This document shows, in pieces, positions 34,201 to 45,926 of a DNA stretch of 64,000 bases; within the stretch, counting starts at the first letter, position 1; every line of letters begins with the position of its first letter. The DNA is from Chrysaora quinquecirrha (taxonomy: Eukaryota > Cnidaria > Scyphozoa > Semaeostomeae > Pelagiidae), in the NCBI GenBank assembly GCA_014526335.1, contig JACTAT010000016.1, positions 2,194,944-2,258,943 on the forward strand, written 5' to 3'. Both the position numbers and the translations under genes were made by a program. Below the pieces are notes generated by a model that was given only the letters and a program-made list of their open reading frames with translations, did not search any database and was not told where the DNA came from.

Positions 34201-35988
34201 TGTGGCAATTGGGGCAGGAGCAACAAATTCAGGGCAAAGCAATAGGTAAATCAACGAATTTCACAATTTCTATGAGAGCCTGGGGGGTGATTGCCCCTGC
34301 TGCCCCCATGCTTCTGGCACTCCTGGTGTCAAGGTCTTATCCAAATTGTTTGTTGTGTCAGAAGTCCAGTGAGGTTGGGGTTCCAGCCCCAGCAAAGGCA
34401 CAAAGCCTATTGTGAACGTAATGGGAATGGACCCACTTGAATCCCTTCCCATGCAAATTGGGTGCTATGGTTATGGAAACTTTTGGAATTTCAAGGCTGA
34501 AAAGAGTTTTCAATACTTGATTCGTATTAAGCAGCAAAAATTTAGTCTAGGTGCAAAGGTTAACTATCTTAGCACCTGTATTCATGATTTTATGAGCATT
34601 CAAAGTTAATGATATAGTGTATAAGGGCTTTGATCATTTAGGATAAAAGTTTCACCTCTAATCACTTTTCACAGTCAAAGCCCTTGTAGACTTGAGAATG
34701 TTGAACACTCCTAAAATCAATAGCACAATCGCTAGGACAGTGAAACTCTCTTCCAGCTGCATAGCCAGACATCCAACATTGAAGGGGTAAATGGACGTGG
34801 TTTTAAGAAAAACAACCAAGTCGTACCTTACAACATTTTTACATCATTTTTACCCTTCATTAAAAACCTATCCCTCTCCCCCATGCCACCTTGGCTACAC
34901 CACTGCTTTCTACCCAGAGTTAGTTTTGGATGTTTTATATGATTTTGGCACTGAAAACTCAATCTCTTGAAATTTGGACACATTTCAATACTGGCAGATA
35001 GCACTTCAAATTTATCAAAAGGGCCTGGACTATACTTACCATCTTTCTGCAGCATTTCCCTAAATCCTTTAGTCGTTGGTGTAATAACTGCCCTCATGTG
35101 TGTATCCAGGACTCTTGAGCCAACAAACAAAACAGTAAAACTCTGGCAGCAAAAATAGAAATAAGGGCAAAATCCACATTTTGATAAAGTGAAAACAGAT
35201 TGAAAACTATGACTCCAATTCTTCATCAGTGCACTTCGAATTTCTTCATCTTTGCAGATACTGGAAGCATTACTCTTCAAAACAGAATCTGATACAGGAA
35301 AAGTTGGTATGAAAGGTAAATTTGGATGAATCCAACTTGAAAGATTTTTCTTGAATTCAACTTTAATTCTGTCTTCACCGTTTAAATAACTATTTTCTAA
35401 ATTATTGCAGCGAACAAAATCTACTATTCCTCTTGCAGACTCAGAAGTTTTCAGATTTGTGCACCAAGAGAATGATACATCAGATCTGAACTTTAGTTTC
35501 GTCTTTAAAGTCCAGTCGGTTGGGATTTCTTCAACTTTACTTGAAATTTTAATATTTTCTTTGTTTATCGGATCTTTAGCATTTCCCTCATTCTGAATTT
35601 TTACCCCATCAGTTCTATCCTCTGGGGATTTCGTCTCAAAACGGTCTTCTGACTCGGATATTTCCAATTCTGTTTTCATGACATTATCATCCTTTATTTT
35701 AAGACTATTATCTCTAGAAATTCTAAACAACGACAGATCATTCACAGAGGCTTCATTTTTATCGATTTTTGCTCTCTTGTTCTCATTATTATCACACTGA
35801 AATGGATTTCTTCGCTTTGCTCCCGAGTGCTTTGCTTTAGGCCTAAATCCAGGGAGTATATTTGTCAGTGGAGACAACGGTTTTCCTTCGGATAAAGAGG
35901 CCTGTGCTCTTTCACTTACACTTTTTCGTTTCTTCATCTTCAACCTAACTTTTCCATTGACTGGTGGTTCCCAAGTAGTTCCCTCCAT
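31207..35988 (-). CDS. DONSON: DONSON, DNA replication initiation/fork protection factor (complete)
   Basis: Three exons, 35040-35988, 33600-34048 and 31207-31515, join with GT-AG borders and correct phase (GAT-G/GT and CAG/GTC). They sum to 1707 nt, so 568 residues plus stop; human DONSON is 566. Landmarks in order: R-R-N-P-F (about residue 60); T-D-W-T-L-K-T-K-L-K-F with F-S-W-C (about 155); C-P-Y-F-Y-F-C-C-Q-S-F-T-V-L-F (about 275); I-T-P-T-T-K-G-F-R-E; G-I-D-F-E-M-P-L across the first junction; S-T-I-V-V-K-G-A-D-T-N-A-L-F-N-F-L-I-N-S and P-P-T-L-L-A-P-V-A-F-E-G-A in exon 2; L-E-L-T-G-P-I-L-P in exon 3. DONSON is nuclear, helps deliver GINS to MCM in helicase assembly and stabilises forks. 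A Ser/Lys-rich N terminus is probably disordered. Intron 2 holds two SINE B copies in opposite orientation. Confidence 0.95.
31950..32125 (-). mobile_element. tRNA-like SINE, family B, in DONSON intron 2
   Basis: Nearly colinear with 13365-13535: GTGAAGTGGTGTTTTAGCGC, GTCGCTAGGACCTCAGTAGT, CCTCGACCCTGGCAGTGACG, GCTGGGCTCGAACCCTGACC and CACCACGACGCCACAGTACC. Confidence 0.78.
32855..32938. mobile_element. Truncated end of a 'CCAAACGATCAAACATTG'-family element
   Basis: Only the right end remains: AATGGTCAAACATTTTGCAT ... CCAGCAATGTTTGATCGTTTGGCCAGGGCC. Confidence 0.6.
33325..33490 (+). mobile_element. tRNA-like SINE, family B, in DONSON intron 2 (opposite orientation)
   Basis: Plus-strand TATGGCGTCGTGGTCTAATC, GAGTTCGAGCCCCAGCCAAGG (B box region), GTGTCGAGGTCTC, GAGATCCTAGCGACTGGCAC and ACACCATTTCACCTTTACC. 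Confidence 0.75.
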
Positions 35989-37875
35989 ATTATTTTGTTG
36001 ATGAAATCTCAGGAACTTTATCTTTGAAAACTAGAAGGCCTAAACTTTGAAAATGAATTTACTTATCCCATACCCCAGGAGAAAGGATATAAGCGTGATA
36101 CATTGTTTTAGAAAGGAAGGTATTTTGTGGAAAGTTAGAATTGCAGTACTGCATAGGTTAGGACCCAAGGGAGTATACAGTATATAAGCTTGTGAGTGAT
36201 CAAGAGTCTTCACACGTCGATAGCGATTTCGTTGAGAAGTAAGATTGCCCACCCCACCCCCTCCCTTTGAACAGACGGTTAAGCAACGATGTATTATGCT
36301 TTAGTGAGATCGACATGAATTACATAAAATCGCTAGACTGACTTTACTATACTTGTAAGATATAATTCTTGTATTGTATCGTAGCGTGAAGTAGATATAA
36401 GTATGATAAGTAAATAAAGTTATTTTCGTTTGAATTTATGAATAAGAAAATAACTAATTATTGTTGTAGTTGTAAGAAGCTGTTTCCGAAAGAGTGGGAG
36501 GAAGGTAATAAGTCTAATAAACCTATAACCGTAGCAAGTGAAACTTCCTAAACATTTTCCTAATCACAATTCTTGCTAAACCAAAAAAAGTTCTCAGAGA
36601 CCAGAGGCAACCTTTGAAGCAAGACAATTTTGCTCGCCAGAAGTCGAATGTTTTCGAGCTTAATCGAAAACACTCTTAAGGGTGCGAAGTTGACAAGCAT
36701 TTCTCTTGCAAGCAAAATCCTTGAGTTGGGCAGTTAAATGCTTTCTAATTTTGCAAGGCCTTTAGGTGTTAAATATTAATTTCGATAAGTATTGTAAGGT
36801 GCTGATTGCCTTATTAAAAATACCTAAGCTTTTGTCAAAAGGTATCAATATTTCAGAACAGGTGCATCATATTAGCGAAAAAATCATGTTTTCCATACAC
36901 TAATGCATCAGCTGCCGAAACTGTTATCGTTTAGATTGAAGACACCTGCATTTATTCTACTCCACGCATATATATGCTAGGGGCATACGTGGCGCGGAGC
37001 AGCTGGGGTGTGGACCCTAGGAAATACTACTCTTGTTTGATCTGTCTGGCTTCAAACATAACATGAATAGATTTTTCCGAACACATATTCTAAGTGCTTT
37101 GTTCATGAATGATCCCTAACAAATCCAAGGTAGCTTGCTAGTTGGATAGAGAAAGGTCAACTAGAAAAAGGTGTCGCTAGGGATAAATGAAAGAAGTGGC
37201 TGTTCTCAATTCCAAATACTATAAATTACCCCATAGAGAATACCTTGGGCCCGTCAAGGCCCCCGTACAGCTCGGGGGCACCTTTTAGGAGCTGCTCTGA
37301 CTTCCACACTGGTCTGTTAAGCTACTGGAGGAACTCCTAAAACTAAAGTTTTTCATACAGAGAGGGACAGGATAGTCGGAAAACCCTAGTCAAGAAGGCT
37401 CTTGCAATAATATTTTCTAGATTGCCTAGGTTTCCTCTCTCGCAAAGCATCCATACAAGTATCAAAGGCATCCATATGAAAGTTTTTCTGTTTAGATGAG
37501 CTCATCAGCCCTAAACTTGCCGCGTAGCTCCCTCAAACCATCACAGACCTCAATAGGTTAAGTATTCTTGGTTGCTTGCCTTCGACAGGAGTCCTCCCGG
37601 TCCGATAATTCATTAAAGGTCGTTAAGTTTCATCTGCGCGTGCTACATCTATGCACATGTGTGAACCGTGGGATTGAAGTGGGTGTTTCAGCTGCAAATT
37701 CTTTATTCGCGTTTGCTTATAATCATAGCCCCGAACACAACTAGAACCGAGACTAGAACTTCAGAGAAGGTACGCGCTTCGGACGACATGATAAACTGAA
37801 TTACAGCAAGACTGAAAAAACTGGAACCTTATGCTTCCCAAGGTTCTCAGTGGAGCGAAGTGAACAAGACCCGCT
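35989..37875. other. Shared upstream region between DONSON (minus) and GPCR 1 (plus)
   Basis: The two genes are divergent, so promoters of both should lie here. I see no clear core promoter motif. A fragment of the TAGACTTATTAC-type MITE lies at about 36460-36525 (GTAAGAAGCTGTTTCCGAAAG, GGTAATAAGTCTAA). The rest is unremarkable. Confidence 0.5.
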
Positions 37876-38919
37876 ATGGCATGTTTCAAAATCGTTGCTG
37901 TTTTAAAAGGAAACACAGAAAGAACTGTGCTGTCTTCAGTAAGTTTCATTATAGTCATGTTCTCAGTGGTGGGTAACACTCTAGTGATATACGTGATCTG
38001 GAGGAACAAAAACTTGCATCAACCAACCCCACTCTTGATCTCTGCATTGGCCTCGTGTGATGCACTTATTGCAATGGCTGGGCAACTACCGTACACAATA
38101 TTAGCGGCGATGTCAGACAATTACATTGATAATTGTACAACAGGCAAATATATTGGGTTTATTCACTTACTAAGCTGCGGCTCAAGCTTGCTTCTACTCT
38201 CGTTGATCACACGAGACCGTTACCTTCATGTGTCTAAAGGCCTTCGGTATTCTGAGTTCACAAACGTGAAACAGACCCTGATCGGCGTTGCCCTTTGCCT
38301 ATTTGCAGCCCTCGTTATGGCAGGTGTGTTCCTGATTGACCATCGATTTGTGAAGATGTTTGGATCTTTGGGCTTCTCTGTGACAGCAATTTCTTGTTTT
38401 ACGTACATCTGCATTAAAAGCAAGAAAATCATTTCTCTTGTTCATGCTCACTCTGAGCGGATGAGGCAAAGTTGGGCTGAAGAAAAAAACGAAGCAATCA
38501 AGAAAAGGGATCAGATGCAGATGAAAGTAGAACGATCTGTTAACCTTTCCATATTTGCTGTCATTATACTTTACAGTATATGCTGGATCCCAGTCACTTT
38601 CCTGATGGCTATCTTCACCGTAAAGATCGTCCAGGAGACGCCGGCAGATCCTTCTCTATACGATGCATTAACATGGGTTTCATTGGTATCTTACCTGAAC
38701 GGAGCTGTCAATCCCTTCTTATATGGATATCGCTGTGATGCTGTTGGCACAGAGATCAAGAAGGTTGGCACAGAGATCAAGAATCTTATTTTCTTCAAGA
38801 AATCAGCCGTTCACCCTATGCCTTCCACTGCCACACGAGAAAGTCAGCTACAGGAAACAGGACAGCCTAAGCCCATTTTGACTTACTGCTCATTTTCGGA
38901 CAGAAACCTCGGTATATAA
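37876..38919 (+). CDS. Rhodopsin-like (class A) GPCR, single exon, intact
   Basis: 347 residues with seven hydrophobic spans. TM1 contains G-N-T-L-V-I-Y-V, TM2 L-I-S-A-L-A-S-C-D-A, and TM3 ends T-R-D-R-Y (E/DRY motif). TM6 carries C-W-I-P (CWxP) and TM7 N-P-F-L-Y (NPxxY). An extracellular Cys before TM3 (D-N-C-T-T-G-K) may pair in a disulfide. The N terminus is short (about 20 residues), so the ligand is probably small; the ligand is unknown. The cytoplasmic tail has a 7-residue direct repeat, V-G-T-E-I-K-K / V-G-T-E-I-K-N, absent from the paralogue. A TIR element begins 6 bp after the stop. Such single-exon GPCR clusters are common in cnidarians (inference). Start is ATG 37876, matching the paralogue's M-A-C-F. 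Confidence 0.92.
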   Translation: MACFKIVAVLKGNTERTVLSSVSFIIVMFSVVGNTLVIYVIWRNKNLHQPTPLLISALASCDALIAMAGQLPYTILAAMSDNYIDNCTTGKYIGFIHLLSCGSSLLLLSLITRDRYLHVSKGLRYSEFTNVKQTLIGVALCLFAALVMAGVFLIDHRFVKMFGSLGFSVTAISCFTYICIKSKKIISLVHAHSERMRQSWAEEKNEAIKKRDQMQMKVERSVNLSIFAVIILYSICWIPVTFLMAIFTVKIVQETPADPSLYDALTWVSLVSYLNGAVNPFLYGYRCDAVGTEIKKVGTEIKNLIFFKKSAVHPMPSTATRESQLQETGQPKPILTYCSFSDRNLGI

Positions 38920-38924
38920 TATAA

Positions 38925-39168
38925 GCCTCTGGCCAAACAATAGAACATTCTTTGTCAAACATTCCACGTTCCAAACAATGCTTGACCGTCAAGCCACGTG
39001 GAAAAATTTTATCTGCAATGTTTTGGGAAATTTCAAAACATTCCTGCTAAAAGAGTTTTACAAGCAATGTTTAACAACTTGGCCAAACAGTCACAATATT
39101 GTGTAACAAATGCTAAGTGATTGACAAACAATGTTTTATCTATGTTTGATCTTTTGACAAGGGCCAAA
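38925..39168. mobile_element. 'CCAAACGATCAAACATTG'-family element directly after the GPCR 1 stop
   Basis: AAGCCTCTGGCCAAACAATAGAAC at the left and TGTTTGATCTTTTGACAAGGGCC at the right. It probably supplies part of the gene's 3' UTR. Confidence 0.65.
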
Positions 39169-39189
39169 GACTTATGTTTTTAACTGATG

Positions 39190-41070
39190 TACATAAAAAA
39201 TACACTGTTTCAAAATTTCTGTTGAGTAATGTATTTGTAGCTAGCTGATTCCTGTAGTTATGCTAAGAATGTTAAGAGTAATACTGCTTAATTGTTTAAG
39301 AGCTAGTAGACAGTAATACCGGTACTGTATAACTAATTTCAACATTGTTTTCTGTAATGGATATTGCATGTAGTGAGTAATCCTTAAACTGTATCTACTA
39401 ATATTGTAAAGACGAATATTATGTACCCTGTAATACTATTGTGCACTGTGATACTCTATGATACTCCTGGATATACTAATACTACACAAAACAATACTGT
39501 GTAGTCGTTGTTGTGAATGCTGTATAAATAATAGCAGTATTGTTTAGATCGTTATTAATGTTAAGAGTAATACTGTTTAATTGTTTAAGAGTTACTGGAC
39601 AGAAGCTAATACCAGTACTGTATAAGTAAGAACAGCATTATTGCTGTAATGAATATTGTACATAGTGAGTAATCCTTAAACTGTATCTACTAATACTGTA
39701 TAGACGAATACTATTATGCACAAATACGGTGTATTACTATTGTGCACGGTGATAATCTATGCTACTCCTGGATATACTAATACTACACAAAAGAATACTA
39801 TGTGTAGTCGTTGTTGCGAATGCTGTATAAATAATAGCAGTATTGTTTAGATCGTTATTAATGTGTGTTATCTGTGACAGGATCTCAGCCTGTAGCACAG
39901 CAATAATTATAGTTAATGGTAAGCCGTATACTGTTTAACTGTATAAGAGCTACTGGACATAGTAATACCAGTACTGTATAACTAATATCAATATTGTTTT
40001 CTGTAATGGATATTGCATGTAGTAAGTTATCCTTAAACTGTATCTGCTAATACTGTAAAGACGAATATTATGCACAAGTACGGTGTATTACTACTGTGCA
40101 CGGTGATACTGTATGATACTCCTGGATATACTAGTGCTACACAAAAGAATACAATGTGTAGTAGTTGTCACGAATGCTGTATAAATAATAGCAATATTGT
40201 TTAGATCGTTAATAATATGTGTTATCTGTGACAGGCTCTCAGCATATAGCACAGCAATAGTTATAGTTAATGTTAAGACGTATACTGTTACACTGGTTAA
40301 GAGCTACTGGACATAGTAATACCAGTACTGTATAAGTAATAACAACATTATTTCTGTAATGAATATTATACATAGTGAGCAATCCTTAAACTGTATCTAC
40401 TAATACTGTGAAGACGAATATTATGCACAAATACGGTGCATTACTACTGTGCACGGTGATACTGTATGATACTCCTGGATATACTAGTGCTACACAAAAG
40501 AATACAATGTGTAGTAGTTGTCACGAATGCTGTATAAATAATAGCAGTATTGTTTAGATCGTTAATAATATGTGTTATCTGTGACAGGCTCTCAGCATAT
40601 AGCACAGCAATAGTTATAGTTAATGTTAAGACGTATACTGTTACACTGGTTAAGAGCTACTGGACATAGTAATACCAGTACTGTATAAGTAATAACAACA
40701 TTATTTCTGTAATGAATATTATAAATAGTGAGCAATCCTTAAGCTGTATCTACTAATACTGTGAAGACGAATATTATGCACAAATACGGTGTATTGTGCA
40801 TTGTAACTGTATGATACTCCTGGATATACTAATACTACACAAAAGAATACAATGTGTAGTAGTTGTCGCGAATGCTGTATAAATAATAGCAGTATTGTTT
40901 AGATCGTTATTAATGTGTGTTATCTGTGACAGGCTCTCAGCATATAGCACAGCAATAGTTATAGTTAATGTTAAGACGTATACTGTTACACTGGTTAAGA
41001 GCTACTGGACATAGTAATACCAGTACTGTATAAGTAATAACAACATTATTTCTGTAATGAATATTGTACA
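39190..41070. repeat. Tandem array, unit about 357 bp, five or more copies
   Basis: The landmark TAATACCAGTACTGTATAA (or close variants) recurs at about 39315, 39605, 39965, 40320, 40675 and 41020. TACTCCTGGATATACTAATAC, CTGTATAAATAATAGCAGTA and GTTATCTGTGACAGG recur at the same spacing. Later units are more alike than the first, as expected for unequal exchange. The array is interrupted by a LINE and resumes at 43506. Confidence 0.88.
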
Positions 41071-43505
41071 TTGTAATTGTAATTGTACATTGTTTAACGT
41101 TAGTAACACAATAGTGATAAACACTAATTCAAACTAACATGAAGCAACTCCACAGATTGCATCAAAGATTCATTTATTACAGAAGGAACACGCACATTTT
41201 TTATTTAAGAACCATGTCTTTATTAAGCTTTTGAACTCTTTGTTATTTCGGGCTGACTTGATTTCAGCTGGAAGTGAGTTCCAGATTTTGGGCCCTTGAA
41301 AACTCAAAGATTTAATGCCGTAATTAGTCGTTTTAACCTTCGGAATTTGTAATGGTTTTGTTATCCGAAGATCATGGTCTATATGCTTTTCTAGAAAATA
41401 GTCTTTCATGAACGATGGATTCAAATCGTTTAGCGTTTTATAAATTTCGAATGCAAGGAGCCTTATTGTTTGAACATGGATGGTTGTCTCATTTGATTTA
41501 GCAAGCAACATCTCATATGACGATGCATAATCAGAATAAACCAGTCGCAATGCTCTTTCATTTATTTTCTCCAATTTGTCCAAACTACCCTTACTGCATA
41601 GCATCCACACCAGCGGACAATAGTTGAAGTGACATAGTATGAATGAATTTATAATTATCTTCTTCTCTCTTTCGCCCATGTATTTAGCAAGTCGTTTCAG
41701 AGAATTTAACTGCCTAGCAGCCTTTTTACAAATTTTATCCACATGGCTATCAAATTTTAAGTGATTATCTATATTAACACCGAGTAAAGTAACAGTATTA
41801 TCTATCTTTATTTTCAAACTGTTATCAATTTCAAAGTGATCAAATTGTTTATCTTTATTTCCTATAGCAATAGCTTGAAATTTAGAGGATTAGCGGTCAT
41901 TTCATTAGTTTTAAACCAATCAATGCATATTTTAGTGTTAATTTTTATAAGTTGTATTAGGCTGTTTGTATCAGTAGCAGTAATTGATATGGTATTGTCA
42001 TCAGCAAAATTACAAAGAGATCCCTCACTTAAATTATAGAAAATATCATTGATGAAAATATTAAAAAGAAGAGGTCCTAGAATAGAGCCTTGTGGCACAC
42101 CTAGTTCTAGATTGCCCCACTCACTGTAGCGTCCTTTCACTTTAACTTTTTGTTTTCTTTCAGAAAGATAGCTTTTTAGCAGTGATAGAGAGTTGTATTC
42201 CACACCATAGGCGTGTAATTTAGCGAGAAGAAGATTCTTTGGTAAACAATCGAAGGCCTTTGATAAATCCATTAAGACAGCACCTATATGTTTATTATTT
42301 TCTAGTCCACACTTGGCCTGTAGTTCTCCTTACTAAAGGGGTCTTTTTTCTTAAATACTGGTGTAACTATTGCCTTTTTTAGTGATCTGGGAAAGGTCCC
42401 TTGAAGAATGCATTTGTTTAGAATATGTACAAGTGGTTTGATAATTATATCGACAGAGACTTTTAGAAATTTTGCGTTTATCATAGCATGACCAGATGCT
42501 TTTCTATGATTTAGATTTTCAATTATATGCCTAACAGCTCCTATCGGTACTTGCTGGAAATTTAGAACAGACCTATTTGCCAAAGTGCTTTTTATTTTTC
42601 TAACACTTGAATGGTTTTGAAAATGGCTTATTATTTCTCTCATTGATAAGTCTTCATTACTTGTTGCAGAATTGCCTTCATCTCGAACTTGGCAAATGCT
42701 TACAAAATGATCATTCATGATTTCTGCCACTGACTTTGGATCACTAATTAGACAATCGTTTTCAGAAATAGTTATTTCTGAATCAGAGTTACCTTTGCTA
42801 AAAAAGTATGGCTTTAGTTTCTTCCAAAAACTTTTAGGATCTAAATTTCCGTCTTTACAGATCTTAGTGAAGTAATCTGATTTCAGACGTTGCCGCAGAT
42901 TAGCGCAATGATTTCGTTGTTTTTTTGTATTTTTCAAAGTTTTCCCTAGTCCTAGATTTATTATACTTATTCTTAAGTCTCGTTCTCAACATAATTGCCT
43001 TTCTGTGAGATTTTCCAAGCGGCTTATGATTTGCTCGAACTATTTTACACTTGAGCGGAGCATGATTGTTAACAATATTAGCGAAAGTTTCTTGAAAATG
43101 ATCAAAAGCCTCGTTGGCATCATCAAAGTATTCGCATAAGTGAAATGGGGCCTGCAACAATTCTCGACAGAATGCTTCTTCACTGAATTTACTAAAATCT
43201 CTATAGCGAGAAATGTTTGGATGGTGTTTTGGAAGAGACGATTTCAATGTAGTAAGGATTAGTTTATGAAAATCACTTAGGCTAGTTTCAATTGTTGTGC
43301 TGTTTTTAAAGTTATGTTTGCGATTAGTTAGAATAACATCAATTGAAGACGGATTACAGTTGGGCTTATAGCAAGTAGGTTCTTTAATAAGATTCTTCAG
43401 CCCAAGTGAAGAACATATAGTTTTAAGGTAATTATTATCTGGAGTTAAATTTAGATCACCTATAATAATTAAATTATCATAATTTAATGTTAATTTATCT
43501 ACTGA
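41071..43505 (-). mobile_element. 5'-truncated non-LTR retrotransposon (Jockey/CR1-type LINE)
   Basis: Minus-strand reading gives the end of an AP-like endonuclease (I-I-I-G-D-L-N, S-S-I-D-V-I-L-T-N, S-D-F-H-K near 43300-43480). A reverse transcriptase follows: N-Y-R-P-S near 42305; D-L-S-K-A-F-D-C near 42260; G-V-P-Q-G-S-I-L-G-P-L-L-F; F-A-D-D near 42015; and L-G-V-N-I-D-N-H-L-x-F near 41780. The C-terminal C-P-L-V-W-M part follows. The protein is split over several frames, so this copy is dead. The 3' end shows a short (TTGTAA)n-type tail at about 41071-41090. The endonuclease start is missing. Confidence 0.88.
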
Positions 43506-43637
43506 TGTGAGTAATCCTTAAACTGTATCTACTAATACTGTGAAGACGAATATTATGCACAAATACGGTGTATTACTACTGTGCATTGTAACTGTATGAT
43601 ACTCGTGGATATACTAATACTACACAAAAGAATACAG
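43506..43637. repeat. Continuation of the 357 bp array beyond the LINE
   Basis: Starts GTGAGTAATCCTTAAACTGT and runs to ACACAAAAGAATACAGAGG, matching the internal part of a unit. Together with the left part it shows the LINE landed inside one unit. Confidence 0.85.
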
Positions 43638-44650
43638 AGGCCCCCCAAGCGATTCGGCGTGATACGTTGTTAGACCATCTTTCATGCGTGATTTCGTGAA
43701 ACGAGAAATTTTTGCACGTGAATGCGTGCATCTAAACTCCTGCGTGTCGCGTGAAATGCTTCGGTACGGCTCGTGATTTCGTGACTTACAGTGTTTGCGA
43801 AATAATTGAGAGGTTGCTTGAATGCAGGAATGCCCTTTTATCCATCAAGCATTGTCAGCTAACTATATTTCTGTCATTCTCTCATGTGATGGATTAATTA
43901 AGTCCCCTAAAATCTTAATTTTGTGTGCTCCCTGTTACAAACTCGTCGTGGAAAGAATTTTTCAAAGCCAATCTTTTAGATACACGTTCTTTTTATAAGA
44001 AACCCACTACGATTTCTGGCAAATTACAATAGATTCTTTTGTTGTTTTGTTTCTTAACATCAGCTGTCTAACGAGAACTGACTGAGAAGCTTGGCCAATG
44101 ACTCCGAACCCAACCCCATTTATTCCAAGCCCCCCTGGTAGCGAAAGTTTGGAAAGTTCTGTTCTCCAGCCCCCACTTATTCCAACTCCGGCAGTTCGAC
44201 GCCGCAGGTGCTATTTGCCTCATTGTTTACAAATACCTGATACCTTTGTCTCAAGGTATCAAACTGCAAGAGCAGCTGCAGGATATTACCCTAAAATTCA
44301 TGTTTCTCGTTCGCTAATTCCTCAGCTGCTAACATAGTTATCACATCGAATTCACGATTAATTTTGTTCAATTCCTGCTAACACCAGGGGGGCTCCTAGA
44401 AGAAAACAGCAACAGGAGCTTGACTTATTACTTGAGTACCAATTATCACTCATCAAACCAAGGCTAACGTCAAACCGAGGCTAACGCCAAACCGAGATCG
44501 CTCAAAAGTTTGAACTCAGCAGTTGAACTAAATAGTGAAAACTACGACTCAGGTAAGTCTACTCTACCCTACCACAACAACAGCAAGTTTTCACAATAAC
44601 AGAAATTTGCAGCTGAGCACAAAGCAACAGACCCGCAGCATGAGTCTCCA

Positions 44651-44880
44651 CAATCTTGGACAAAATATTTGAAACAAGGCATTTTCTCCAAGGAATATGG
44701 CCTATTCCATTGATTTTCTACTTCCATAACTCCAATTCTTCCCCTTTTATCCCCAAAACAATGTTGGTAGTAGAGCAAGACAACTTTTGTTCGAAACAAC
44801 ATTGTAACGGGGGAGAAGGGGGAATCAATAGGTAATAGCAAAACTATTTAGGCCGTTCCAATATATTTTGTCCAAGATTG
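44651..44880. mobile_element. MITE with CAATCTTGGACAAAATATTT ends
   Basis: The left CAATCTTGGACAAAATATTT is inverted at the right, AATATATTTTGTCCAAGATTG. The interior has GGGGGAATCAATAGGTAATAG. A second copy is at 48583-48792 and a half copy at about 48030-48085. Confidence 0.75.
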
Positions 44881-45162
44881 TAGTTTACGCTCGCCAGCTT
44901 TTGATTTTTCGCTTCACTCTGAGCGACTGTAAAACAACAACAACAACAATAATGGGACTTATGTAGTGAGTCTAACGCATGGTCTAACGCAGCACGCAGC
45001 AGTACAAAGGCGGAAGGATAGCAGATCCTATTTTCACGCAATGATTCCTATATTTTGAATTGAATATCTAAATTGAATAGCTATCATAAATTAGCTAGCA
45101 GCTTTTACAATAAGAAAAGCCAATGTTGAACAAACCCAATAAACCCGCCAACCTTCCCCGTT

Positions 45163-45413
45163 AGACTTATTAAAATCGTCGAAGTCTACGCTCCTCCACA
45201 TCCAACCACCTCTCACCAACCACTCTGAGGAAACAGCAATTATATTTTTGTAGTTAGACTTATTACACGAGTCCCAGTTATTGCAGCTACCATCTTTAGT
45301 TGTTGTTGTTGTCAGAAAGCTGCTCAAACTGGAAGCCTGGAAGTGTAGCGAATTGCTGCGGTCGTTGGTCTGGATTTTATGAGCGGAACATGAGACTCGT
45401 GTTATAAGTCTAT
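45163..45413. mobile_element. MITE of the TAGACTTATTA family (diverged)
   Basis: Begins TTAGACTTATTAAAATCGTC and ends GACTCGTGTTATAAGTCTA. An internal TAGACTTATTACACGAGTCC at about 45255 suggests two overlapping copies. Confidence 0.6.
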
Positions 45414-45507
45414 TAATGTAGTTGTTCCATCTGTTTCTGAAAGAGGGGAGGAATGTCCAGTCAACAAACCTTCTACCTCTGGCTGCAACTCTGCTAACTC
45501 CCTCCTC

Positions 45508-45648
45508 TAGACTTATTACATTCGTCGTAGTCTACGCTTCTTCACACTACACCACCACCACACTACAACCACTCTGAGGAAACAGCTGTATGTTGTTGTA
45601 GTTGTTAGAAGCTGTTTCCGAAAGACTGGGAGCAAGGTAATAAGTCTA
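45508..45648. mobile_element. MITE, 141 bp, TAGACTTATTAC...GTAATAAGTCTA
   Basis: Perfect 12 bp terminal inversion, with internal GTAGTCTACGCTTCTTCACA and GAAGCTGTTTCCGAAAGA. It is the cleanest copy of this family in the window. Confidence 0.8.
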
Positions 45649-45741
45649 TCCCTCCTCAGGCGCTGTGACAAGTACTGAGGCCTGGGACCTAATAAAGAGT
45701 AAATGATCTGGACACTAGTCACATTTTCTCTCATTTCTCTG

Positions 45742-45926
45742 TAGACTTATTTCATAAGTTGTAGTTTTTGCTCCTTAGGCCAATCTGATTACGATAGGTC
45801 GCTCAGAACCACTCTGTGACATTCCGCCATCCAATTCAATTTTTTTTTAGTAAATAGCTGTTGCTGTTGCTAAAGAATGCTGTTGCTTCTGCCGTTAGAA
45901 AGAGTGGGACTTACGTAATGAGTCTA
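45742..45926. mobile_element. MITE of the TAGACTTATT family
   Basis: Starts TAGACTTATTTCATAAGTTG and ends GGGACTTACGTAATGAGTCTA. Confidence 0.7.
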
